From assembly GCA_046727435.1 (NCBI GenBank), contig JBKPCR010000268.1, positions 1-8,283 on the forward strand: a stretch of 8,283 bases of DNA. Direction: 5' to 3'. Positions 1-6,067 of the stretch are shown here, in pieces. The notes beneath the pieces are model-generated. The model was not told where the DNA came from. It was given only the letters and a program-made list of their open reading frames with translations, and did not search any database. Both the position numbers and the translations under genes were made by a program. Position 1 is the stretch's first letter, and each line of letters opens with the position of its first letter. Source of the DNA: CAVPRW01 sp046727435 [NCBI: bacterium] (GTDB lineage Bacteria; Tectomicrobia; Entotheonellia; J063).

Positions 1-1279
1 GCCTGGATGTGAGCCAATCCTCCGCGAGCTTCCGGAACTTGGTCTCGATCTCCTGATCACTCATCGGGTTCTTATAGTGCCCCCGGTGGTATGGCACCTC
101 AGCCGTGAGACGTTGACCCCGTGAAGTAACGATTTCGACAATGCTTAGCATGGCCTCGGGTGCGCGTCGATTCGCTTCCTCAGAGACACTCACTTTGACC
201 TTTTGTACGAGCTCCATCAGCTTGGGATCCTGCCAGCACTCAGGGCTGAAATGGCGTGGTTCGACCGTGCCATACATCAACGCCACCGCAGTGGTATAAG
301 GCATACTATGATCTGCGGTCTCGCGATTGCTCGGATGCCATTTCTCGGCGTCTCCGGCCATGATGTTCACAGCCGTCCGTAATGTTTGAATATGGACCTC
401 GTCGATATCCTCCACTTTGCCCAGCTGCTGGCGCGCCTGCAATGCGGCCTCTACGACCGTCTGTGAGTAGAGACCAAGAGGGTAACGCTTGACCGTACAG
501 TCGAGGATCTTGAATGGCCTGCCCTGCCCGCCAAAGGGTTCGAGCCCAAATGGTTCGCCGCTGACGGCGGTGAAGAACCCGCCAGGCCCCTCGAAGATGG
601 GAGAGGGTCCGGTGAGCCCCTTCTCGGCTAGTTGTACCGCAAAGACCGCGTTGCGGCTAGCGTTGGCGAAGGCACAGCCCTTCCACAGCGACACATCGCC
701 GATGCGGGTCTGGTACAGGGCATTGTTCGCTGCGATGCTGAGATTGAAGGCTTGAGCGGTATGCTCTGGTGTGAGACCCACGGCTTTTGCTGCGGCAGCT
801 GTGCTTGCCATCACGCCAACCGTGACGTGGTCAAAGCCTCGGCTCCGGACGGATACCGCATCGCAGAGACGGCAAAAAACCTCATAGGCCAGTACTGTAG
901 CCGTGAGGACGCTTCTACCATCGCCATGCGCGACTTCGGCAGGGGAGAGCACGGCGGCGATCGCATCACTGGGGTGACCGGACTCTTTGCTGGTATATCC
1001 ATCGTTAAAATCCAGGTAGCGAATCATTACACCATTGGCGAACGTAGCCAGGTCCAGGCTCGTCTGCTGTCCACTACCGAGGACCGTGGCCGGCTGCCGG
1101 CTGGAAATCGTGTCGGCCAGAGCACGGGCGATTTTGCTGGGTTCGCTCGCATAACCCCCGATGGCGCATCCCAGCGTATCCACCAGCAGCCGCTTGGCTT
1201 GGTGCACCACCTCGGCCGGCAAATCCTCGAAGGTTAGCGAACGAGTATAGTCGCATAGACAGTCTACGATTTTGTCCAT
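1..1279 (-). CDS. MmgE/PrpD family protein (2-methylcitrate dehydratase-like), 3' end off window
   Basis: The minus strand is open for 426 codons from ATG 1279 to the window edge. The translation carries the family hallmarks: YLDFND at residues 88-93, GHPSD at 101-105, GFDHVTVGV at 148-156, LWKGCAFAN at 198-206, KRYPLGLYSQ at 264-273, DHSMPYTTAVAL at 323-334 and HRGHYKNPMSD at 398-408. Known members dehydrate or isomerise hydroxy-tricarboxylic acids (PrpD, 2-methylcitrate dehydratase; related cis-aconitate decarboxylase), but most of the family has no assigned substrate and I cannot name one here. Family proteins are usually about 450-480 residues, so only the last few tens are missing. GAGGGG lies 8 bases before the ATG and supports this start. 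No signal peptide or membrane segment is visible, so it should be cytoplasmic. It diverges from the amidohydrolase at 1647. Family call is sure; reaction is not. Confidence 0.95.
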   Translation of the reverse strand, partial: MDKIVDCLCDYTRSLTFEDLPAEVVHQAKRLLVDTLGCAIGGYASEPSKIARALADTISSRQPATVLGSGQQTSLDLATFANGVMIRYLDFNDGYTSKESGHPSDAIAAVLSPAEVAHGDGRSVLTATVLAYEVFCRLCDAVSVRSRGFDHVTVGVMASTAAAAKAVGLTPEHTAQAFNLSIAANNALYQTRIGDVSLWKGCAFANASRNAVFAVQLAEKGLTGPSPIFEGPGGFFTAVSGEPFGLEPFGGQGRPFKILDCTVKRYPLGLYSQTVVEAALQARQQLGKVEDIDEVHIQTLRTAVNIMAGDAEKWHPSNRETADHSMPYTTAVALMYGTVEPRHFSPECWQDPKLMELVQKVKVSVSEEANRRAPEAMLSIVEIVTSRGQRLTAEVPYHRGHYKNPMSDQEIETKFRKLAEDWLTSR

Positions 1280-1345
1280 TCCATAATCCCCTCTAATGGG
1301 ACACACTTGAGTAAACCCTTCAATGGCCCAGGTCGGAAAGCACCT

Positions 1346-1354
1346 AGTATAGCA
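1346..1354 (-). promoter_or_regulatory. Candidate extended -10 promoter for the MmgE/PrpD gene
   Basis: Read on the minus strand, positions 1354-1346 give TGC followed by TATACT, an extended -10 element (TGn plus five of six consensus bases). No good -35 hexamer stands 16-18 bases upstream, which extended -10 promoters can do without. Transcription would start near 1339 and leave a leader of about 60 bases before ATG 1279. This rests on motif matching only. Confidence 0.4.
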
Positions 1355-1500
1355 CCTTCGCCCAAGCAGATTGGCCATGGGCAGTTAACCGTGGTCACCA
1401 GCACCACCGCTCTATGAGGTCGCGAAGGAAGGCATGTCCTCCTCCATACAGGAAATGTCATGCGGTGTCAAAAGGCTGGATGCAAAGCTGGGAAAGGGCG

Positions 1501-1529
1501 TTGACAATTTCCGCGCTCTTCGATAGGTT
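1501..1529 (+). promoter_or_regulatory. Candidate sigma70 promoter for the amidohydrolase
   Basis: A perfect -35 hexamer TTGACA (1501-1506) is followed after exactly 17 bases by TAGGTT (1524-1529). The second hexamer keeps the first, second and last bases of the -10 consensus. Transcription would begin near 1536, giving a leader of about 110 bases to ATG 1647. The -35 and the spacing are convincing; the -10 is mediocre. Confidence 0.45.
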
Positions 1530-1612
1530 TCGATCAAGTATCAGATCAGCACCGGCGGGGGATAGCCGACTCCCCGGTATGCGAGTTGGGGTGGAGGAAG
1601 GAACTATCGGCG

Positions 1613-1629
1613 CGGCGGCAGCGCCGCCG
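1613..1629 (+). repeat. GC-only hairpin just before the amidohydrolase ribosome-binding site
   Basis: CGGCGGC (1613-1619), loop AGC (1620-1622) and GCCGCCG (1623-1629) form a perfect seven-pair stem made only of G-C pairs. It ends two bases before the Shine-Dalgarno AAAGGA (1632-1637). It could limit or tune ribosome loading, or stabilise the 5' end of the mRNA. No T-run follows, so a terminator is unlikely. Confidence 0.5.
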
Positions 1630-1646
1630 AGAAAGGACCGAACAAT

Positions 1647-2831
1647 ATGGCTCGAACCTATCGCTACATCTCCGGCGATTCCCACCTGGAGATCGAGGCC
1701 AAATGGTGGGTAAGCCGGGTGCCCCACATGTACCGTGACCAGGCGCCGCGGGTGGTACGGTTGCCCGATGGCAGCGATGCCTGGTCCATTGAGGGACAAC
1801 CCCTGCGTCAGGTCCCATTCGATTTATATGGTGGCAAGGGGCGCGATGTCTGGAAGCCCTACCAGCAAAACTATGAGACCACGCCCGGCACCGGCCCGGC
1901 TGAGCAACGGCTGAAGGAACAGGACATCGACGGTATCGACGCCGAAGTGCTCTTCCCGGGACAGGCCTCCGGCCCGTACTTCTGGCGCCACATCCGCGAC
2001 GACGAGGCATACAAAGCCTGCGTGCGCGCCTACAATGATTTCCTGGCCGAGGACTATTGCACAGCGGACCCCACCCGCCTGTTGGGTCTTGGTGTCATCC
2101 CCATGACGAACCTGCAGGACGCGTTGACGGAGCTGGAGCACATTCACAAACTGGGGCTGAAGGGTGCCATGCTAGGCATCTTCCCCAGCGGTAGGGGTCA
2201 CCCCACGCCGGAGGACGACACCTTCTGGAAGATCGCCTTGGACATGCGGATGCCCCTCTGCGTCCACCAGGAGTTCAACCGCGAAGGTCCGCGCGGTGGC
2301 GCGTTGCTTCGCTACCCGCGACAGCTTGACAACCAGGCCGGGCGGCTTGGACCATTAACCGATCTGGCGGCACAAGTCGCCCGCTTCGGCCGCCTGGGAT
2401 TCTTGAACGCGGTGCAGATGGCATTGGACGGGGTGTTCGAGCGCTTCCCCAGCCTGCAGCTGTTCTTTGCCGAGACTCAGATCGGCTGGCTCCCCTGGGC
2501 CTATGAGATGGCCGATATTCGCTACGAGCGGCATCGATACTGGGCGGAGCAGGTACTAGGATGGCAACCACTGCCCAAGAAGCCAACGGACTACCTCAAG
2601 GAGCACATCCTCTGGGGTTTTCAGCAGGATAGTGTGGGGGTGCGCCTGCGCGACCTGATGGGCGTCGGCAAGCTGATCTGGGCGACCGACTTCCCACACC
2701 AAGAATCAGAGTACCCGCACTCGCACACCGTCGTCGACAAAAACTTCACGGGCGTTCTCGCCGACGAAACCTACCAGATGGTGGCGGGAAATGTCATTCG
2801 GTTCTTCCACCTGGAGACCAGCCCCGATTAG
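1647..2831 (+). CDS. Amidohydrolase family protein (Amidohydro_2, metal-dependent TIM barrel)
   Basis: This is a 394-residue cytoplasmic protein of the amidohydrolase superfamily, the branch that contains ACMSD-like decarboxylases and many uncharacterised hydrolases. Visible family features are GDSHLE at residues 10-15, where D11 and H13 form the DxH metal motif after strand 1; CVHQE at 205-209 with H207; ETQIGWLPW at 276-284; and WATDFPHQE at 345-353, with D348 as the expected catalytic aspartate. The C-terminal NVIRFFHL is the usual closing helix. Where decarboxylase members carry His near the GxGW segment, this protein has E276, so metal ligation may differ and the substrate is open. AAAGGA at 1632-1637, nine bases before the ATG, supports the start, and the frame begins directly with the first beta strand. 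It diverges from the MmgE/PrpD gene, and an organic-acid or aromatic catabolic role is an inference from that. Confidence 0.93.
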   Translation: MARTYRYISGDSHLEIEAKWWVSRVPHMYRDQAPRVVRLPDGSDAWSIEGQPLRQVPFDLYGGKGRDVWKPYQQNYETTPGTGPAEQRLKEQDIDGIDAEVLFPGQASGPYFWRHIRDDEAYKACVRAYNDFLAEDYCTADPTRLLGLGVIPMTNLQDALTELEHIHKLGLKGAMLGIFPSGRGHPTPEDDTFWKIALDMRMPLCVHQEFNREGPRGGALLRYPRQLDNQAGRLGPLTDLAAQVARFGRLGFLNAVQMALDGVFERFPSLQLFFAETQIGWLPWAYEMADIRYERHRYWAEQVLGWQPLPKKPTDYLKEHILWGFQQDSVGVRLRDLMGVGKLIWATDFPHQESEYPHSHTVVDKNFTGVLADETYQMVAGNVIRFFHLETSPD

Positions 2832-3077
2832 GCACATCGGCTGCCTGACCTGCCACCGCAGGGAGGAGGAGAGAGACCAGGACGGGTAGGGCCACTGAGG
2901 GTTCCAAGTGCTAGGCGTCCTTGGTGACTTGTATCTGTCCCAGGTGGAAGCTGCTCGTTCCATACGATCGCGACACCGCCCAGATGATGCCATGTGGTGT
3001 GGCCATCGCGCCATCGCGCTCACTAGAGCCTCAGTCTCCTGGCGGGCGACCTTCTTCATGAGTAACAGGAAATACTT

Positions 3078-3770
3078 ATGGCCTTCACATACGAAGAGAT
3101 AGTGCCCTGGGGACGCTCGTTCAATGAATACCGACGTATGTTTCATTTGACGAACGAAGATCTACAGCGAAGCATTCTCGGATGCGCCGACGGGCCAGCG
3201 AATTTTAACGCTGAGATGTTTAGAAAGGGGCATCGAGTCATTTCCTGCGATCCCCTCTATCGGTTTACCGCCGAACAAATCAAGCAGCGCATTGATGCCA
3301 CATATGCAGAGGTGATTGGGCAAACGCGTCAAAATCAAGAGAAATTCGTTTGGGATCTCATCACGTCCCCTGATGAACTTGGCCGCCTCCGCTTGGAGGC
3401 CATGCGTGATTTTCTCAGCGACTACGATCAGGGGAAACGAGATGGGCGCTATCTACTGGCGCAATTACCTGATTTGCCATTTGCGTCAGGATCGTTTGAT
3501 ATTGCCCTGTGTTCCCATTTTCTTTTCTTCTATTCCGATCACCTCTCCCTCCCGTTTCATCGGCAGGCGATGGATGAGTTATGTCGGGTAGCTCACGAAG
3601 TCCGCATTTTCCCTATGCTGACGTATAATGCCGAACCCTGTCCACTAATCAGTCCTCTTATTGAACATGTCCAGAAAGCCAGCTGTACAGTTTCGATCGA
3701 AAGGGTACCGTATCAATTTCAGCGAGGCGGAGACCTGATGATGAGGATATGCGGTGGCAATGGCAGATAA
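3078..3770 (+). CDS. SAM-dependent methyltransferase-like protein
   Basis: This 230-residue protein looks like a compact class I SAM-dependent methyltransferase of an uncharacterised group. ILGCADGPANFNAE at residues 33-46 corresponds to the glycine-rich SAM-binding loop (relatives as I remember them read GCGDGP; here one Gly is Ala38... or its neighbour in GCADGP). SCDPLYRF at 57-64 fits the acidic end of strand 2. LPFASGSFDIALCSHFLFFY, beginning at 130, matches the motif around strand 4. An N-terminal WGRSFNEYRRMF (11-22) precedes the fold. AGGA at 3067-3070, seven bases before the ATG, supports the start. The substrate is unknown. Base composition is clearly lower in GC than the amidohydrolase upstream, which suggests separate acquisition. 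It stands alone, 246 bases after the amidohydrolase and convergent with the gene at 3921. Confidence 0.83.
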   Translation: MAFTYEEIVPWGRSFNEYRRMFHLTNEDLQRSILGCADGPANFNAEMFRKGHRVISCDPLYRFTAEQIKQRIDATYAEVIGQTRQNQEKFVWDLITSPDELGRLRLEAMRDFLSDYDQGKRDGRYLLAQLPDLPFASGSFDIALCSHFLFFYSDHLSLPFHRQAMDELCRVAHEVRIFPMLTYNAEPCPLISPLIEHVQKASCTVSIERVPYQFQRGGDLMMRICGGNGR

Positions 3771-3800
3771 CATAGCCTACCGGTGCCTGACACAGATTTG

Positions 3801-3829
3801 AGCCGACGCACAAGAGGGGGTGCGTGGCT
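3801..3829 (+). repeat. Stem-loop between convergent genes, possible terminator without U-tract
   Basis: AGCC (3801-3804) and ACGCAC (3806-3811) pair with GTGCGT (3820-3825) and GGCT (3826-3829). This makes a ten-pair stem with one bulged G (3805) and an eight-base loop. It begins 30 bases after the methyltransferase stop and lies before the stop of the convergent gene, where a bidirectional terminator is expected. Neither strand has a T-run after the stem, so intrinsic termination would be weak; RNA end protection is an alternative. Confidence 0.45.
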
Positions 3830-3920
3830 CGTGCCCATCCTAGGAGGTTAACCAACCGCTTCCTCGCTGATATTTCCCGAACAATATTGGTTGAGGCAAG
3901 GTTCGCTCAGGCGGCTATTC

Positions 3921-4574
3921 CTAACGTGACGGTTGTGGCGGCTCGGCGAGGACTTCTCCTAACTGCCTCGCTTTCAGTTGCTGGACGAGTCCCTGGTACG
4001 ATGACTGTGTGATGATCCGATGGAATTGGACGCGATAATTGTTTATCAAACTCACTCCCACGATGACCACGTCATAGACCCGCCAGTGTCCATCCGATTG
4101 GCGTAGACGATATTCCATGGGGATCTCCCGCTGGCGTTTGGTTGCGATAGTCGTTCTGACCACTGCATGCGGACCGTCCACCACCTCCTTGCCATAGGCA
4201 ATGGCTTGCTTCTCCGGCAGCCGTTGCTGAGCGACCTCCTCCAAGCGCCCCAGGTATATCGCCTGCACGGCGTCTCGGAGGAGCTCAGGAAATTCCTGGC
4301 GCTCCTGGGGTGTGCGCTCCCGCCAGTGCGTCGCCAGAGTGCGCCGCGCGATTTCCTCCCAATCAAAAGCGGTATTCGCAATGTGGCGCAGGCGGGCCAA
4401 CCGCTCCTCACGATGTCCTAGCCCCTGCAGGCGGGGATCCACGAATACCTGGAGGATGCTGTCGGTGGTTTGCCTAACGAACTCCGTCGGTGTACCACTC
4501 ATGGCCAGGCTCGAGGCGGTCAGCCAGACGATACTCAAGAGTACGATCAGCATCCCTGGCACCTTACCTTGCAT
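3921..4574 (-). CDS. mlaC: MlaC/Ttg2D/HpnM family periplasmic phospholipid-transport protein
   Basis: This 217-residue exported protein belongs to the MlaC (Ttg2D, toluene tolerance) family. In E. coli MlaC shuttles phospholipids across the periplasm between the outer-membrane MlaA complex and the inner-membrane MlaFEDB transporter; HpnM is a relative found with hopanoid genes. Residues 7-24 are a hydrophobic signal segment with a plausible cleavage after SLA. FDWEEIARRTLATHW at 70-84 and WRVYDVVIVGVSLINNY at 164-180 are strong family matches. I chose ATG 4574 because GGAG stands seven bases before it; ATG 4580 is too close to the same GGAG, and the frame start at 4649 would put about 25 polar residues before the signal segment. 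No mlaA, mlaD, mlaE, mlaF or hpn gene is in the window, so MlaC versus HpnM cannot be settled. It is on the same strand as oxyR but 317 bases downstream, so co-transcription is doubtful. Confidence 0.85.
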   Translation of the reverse strand: MQGKVPGMLIVLLSIVWLTASSLAMSGTPTEFVRQTTDSILQVFVDPRLQGLGHREERLARLRHIANTAFDWEEIARRTLATHWRERTPQERQEFPELLRDAVQAIYLGRLEEVAQQRLPEKQAIAYGKEVVDGPHAVVRTTIATKRQREIPMEYRLRQSDGHWRVYDVVIVGVSLINNYRVQFHRIITQSSYQGLVQQLKARQLGEVLAEPPQPSR

Positions 4575-4891
4575 AGTCATGCTCCGGGTTCCACGTTCCT
4601 GTTGGGGGACACGCCGAGTGACATTCAACACAGCGTTCAATGCATACAATAGCGGCTACTTCCGGCGAGATCGATAGGGATCGGCTCCTTGGTCTTTTGC
4701 CAACCGTGGCGGGCATCAAGGTCGATTAGGAAACCGGTCTGGCCGGCCAGTAGACCGCCGCCGGACCGAGGGGCGGCTGCTCTTGAAGGTAGGTGCAGCA
4801 AGCCCATGGGCTCAGGGTTGGGGATCTTCCCCCAGTAACTGACTGGACAAGAACAGGCTGCAGGAGGGAGGGGCTTCCATGCCGTCTCCAG
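4575..4891. other. Gene-free stretch between oxyR and the mlaC-like gene
   Basis: These 317 bases hold no gene I can defend. They contain the distal arm (4838-4847) of a 10-base inverted repeat that starts at the oxyR stop, a small GGGGA/TCCCC hairpin near 4820-4832, and the 12-base palindrome CTGGCCGGCCAG at about 4739-4750. After the oxyR stop, its frame stays open for another 84 codons, to a TGA at 4637-4639. Its internal ATG at 4807 would give 56 residues, but no Shine-Dalgarno stands close to it and I recognise no family. I found no convincing promoter for the mlaC-like gene. Confidence 0.5.
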
Positions 4892-4896
4892 TCAGT
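4838..4896 (-). repeat. Inverted repeat spanning the oxyR stop codon
   Basis: TCCAGTCAGT (4887-4896) is the exact reverse complement of ACTGACTGGA (4838-4847). The right arm contains the oxyR stop codon (4892-4894). In the oxyR mRNA the arms could form a ten-pair stem with a 39-base loop. No T-run follows on the minus strand, so it is not a textbook terminator. It may protect the 3' end, or it may be chance. Confidence 0.35.
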
Positions 4897-5827
4897 ACTC
4901 CACCACTGTCCGCGAGCCTTTGTGCTGCATGTCCTGCGGCACTGCCAGGAGGATTTCACGCTGCAGTGCCCCCAAGATCCGCTTCTTCACCAAGCTGCGG
5001 TGGGTCACTAGGCTCACTTCCCGCACTGGGGCAGGAGGTTTGAAGCGTCGGACCATTTTCAACTGCTGGGGACTCAGGTCTTGCAGAGCGAGCTTCGGGA
5101 GAATCGTGATGCCATTTTGCATCTCGACCATCTTCTTCAGCGTCTCGATACTCCCGGCTTCGTACTGGAAGTTGTTGTCCTCCTGCATCTTTGACTTGAG
5201 CTCACAGAGATTCATGATTTGTGAGCGCAGGCAATGCCCCTCCTCAAGCAGCCACAGATGCCGGACGTCGATATCCTCCGCCAGCACATAACGCTTCTTG
5301 TACACCGTCTCTGCAGGAGAAACGTAGACGACGAACTCCTCATAGAACAACGGCTGCTCGAAAATCCCCGGGTCGTTGAGCGGGGTGACGACTAGGCCGG
5401 CGTCCAACAGGTTCTTTTTCAGCCGGTCGACAAGAATTTCAGTAGTTAGCTCGGTGACTTTCAGCCGGATGCCCGGATATTTCTCCAGGAAACTCTTGAG
5501 AAACAACGGCAGGAGGTACGGTGCAATCGTCGGCAGGATCCCTAGCCTGAGCTCACCCACAATCTCGCCTTGGCGCTCGCGCGTGACCTCAGAGAGGCGC
5601 TCTACCTCCTTCAGGATCACACGTGCTTGCTGGATGATCTCCACCCCTTCAGCGGTGGGCACGACCGGGACCTTACTGCGGTCAAAGATCTGTACGCCCA
5701 GTTCGGCCTCGATTTTCTGAAGCTGCATGCTGAGGGTTGGCTGGGTGATAAAACACTTGGCTGCTGCCGTCGCAAAATGCCGCCACGTGTCCACTGCCAC
5801 AATGTATTCGAGCTGTACGAGAGTCAT
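4892..5827 (-). CDS. oxyR: OxyR, peroxide-sensing LysR-type transcriptional regulator
   Basis: This is a 311-residue LysR-type regulator, close to the usual length of about 305. Residues 1-60 are the winged helix-turn-helix (LEYIVAVDTWRHFATAA, then TQPTLSMQLQKIE as the recognition region), and the rest is the sensor domain. GHCLRSQIMNLCEL at 197-210 places Cys199 and Cys208, the same two positions and nine-residue spacing that form the redox disulfide in E. coli OxyR; this separates it from other LysR proteins. On peroxide oxidation it should activate the divergent catalase. No strong Shine-Dalgarno stands before ATG 5827, but the N-terminus matches the family start. An A-tract-containing OxyR-like site lies 20-55 bases upstream of the start, so autoregulation is likely. 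No transmembrane segment or signal peptide is visible; it acts in the cytoplasm. Confidence 0.93.
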   Translation of the reverse strand: MTLVQLEYIVAVDTWRHFATAAAKCFITQPTLSMQLQKIEAELGVQIFDRSKVPVVPTAEGVEIIQQARVILKEVERLSEVTRERQGEIVGELRLGILPTIAPYLLPLFLKSFLEKYPGIRLKVTELTTEILVDRLKKNLLDAGLVVTPLNDPGIFEQPLFYEEFVVYVSPAETVYKKRYVLAEDIDVRHLWLLEEGHCLRSQIMNLCELKSKMQEDNNFQYEAGSIETLKKMVEMQNGITILPKLALQDLSPQQLKMVRRFKPPAPVREVSLVTHRSLVKKRILGALQREILLAVPQDMQHKGSRTVVEY

Positions 5828-5846
5828 CGCAGCATAAAGCCTACAT

Positions 5847-5882
5847 ATAGAAAAAAACTATAACATCATAAAAATTATCGAT
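5847..5882. promoter_or_regulatory. OxyR-like operator between oxyR and catalase
   Basis: The E. coli OxyR site consists of ATAG-N7-CTAT elements in tandem with seven bases between them. Here ATAG (5847-5850), seven A residues, and CTAT (5858-5861) make one exact element. After six bases there is a weaker element, ATAA (5868-5871), seven bases, CGAT (5879-5882), with one mismatch in each half. The pair ends where the candidate catalase -35 hexamer begins (5883), which is where an activator would touch RNA polymerase. The spacing is one base short of the classical site. Confidence 0.6.
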
Positions 5883-5911
5883 TTGATTGATGGACGGCTG
5901 GCCGCTACATT
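5883..5911 (+). promoter_or_regulatory. Candidate catalase promoter
   Basis: TTGATT (5883-5888) and TACATT (5906-5911) are separated by exactly 17 bases, each with four of six consensus bases. This suits an activator-dependent promoter, and it directly abuts the OxyR-like operator. Transcription would start near 5918 and leave a leader of about 150 bases before ATG 6068. That leader has several short GC-rich inverted repeats, such as CCTGG/CCAGG at 5972-5988, and a direct repeat GCTTAGG at 5999-6005 and 6015-6021. Confidence 0.5.
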
Positions 5912-6041
5912 CACCTCTGTTAGCATAGACCTGTATCAGAGACCAGGCGGCCCGCGCGCGACCTCATCTGCCCTGGAGGGTTCCCAGGCCACAGCCAGGC
6001 TTAGGAAGCACGCCGCTTAGGCCGCCACCATACCACGTTAA

Positions 6042-6060
6042 CCCTTTGTAACAGAAAGGG
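6042..6060 (+). promoter_or_regulatory. Hairpin covering the catalase Shine-Dalgarno
   Basis: CCCTTT (6042-6047) can pair with AAAGGG (6055-6060) across a seven-base loop. The right arm is part of the ribosome-binding purine run AAAGGGGG (6055-6062), five bases before ATG 6068. Pairing would partly hide the site, so translation of the catalase might depend on opening it. A six-pair stem is only moderately stable. Confidence 0.4.
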
Positions 6061-6067
6061 GGCAGCC

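Larger units (their letters stand above)
1280..1646. other. Divergent intergenic region, no gene
   Basis: These 367 bases separate two divergent genes. They hold a candidate promoter for each side, and a GC-rich hairpin close to the right-hand start. Open frames that cross the region (for example 1414-1713 on plus and 1458-1799 on minus) run into the amidohydrolase in another frame and have no recognisable protein content. A regulator site shared by the two genes is possible, but I see no strong dyad that would prove it. Confidence 0.6.

Noticed and set aside
632-1237. Plus-strand ORF of 201 codons at the left of the window
   Set aside because: It is antisense to the MmgE/PrpD gene, whose minus-strand translation carries continuous family motifs over the whole stretch.
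1414-1713. Plus-strand ORF of 99 codons overlapping the amidohydrolase start
   Set aside because: It enters the amidohydrolase in a different frame, has a low-complexity Arg/Pro/Ala-rich translation, and lacks a family match.
2908-3102. Plus-strand ORF of 64 codons before the methyltransferase
   Set aside because: It overlaps the methyltransferase start in another frame and shows no motif; the region 2832-3077 only shows a tandem CATCGCGC pair and weak inverted repeats.
3824-4012. Plus-strand ORF of 62 codons starting after the 3801-3829 stem-loop
   Set aside because: It runs into the end of the mlaC-like gene on the other strand, has no recognisable motif, and no Shine-Dalgarno at good spacing before its ATG.
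4578-4649. Longer N-terminus for the mlaC-like protein (starts at 4649 or 4580)
   Set aside because: GGAG lies seven bases before ATG 4574 and only one base before ATG 4580; the 4649 start would bury the signal peptide behind about 25 polar residues.
5926-5945. Second OxyR-like element ATAG followed by TATCAG near 5935
   Set aside because: Only the ATAG half matches; the other half is not CTAT at the required distance.
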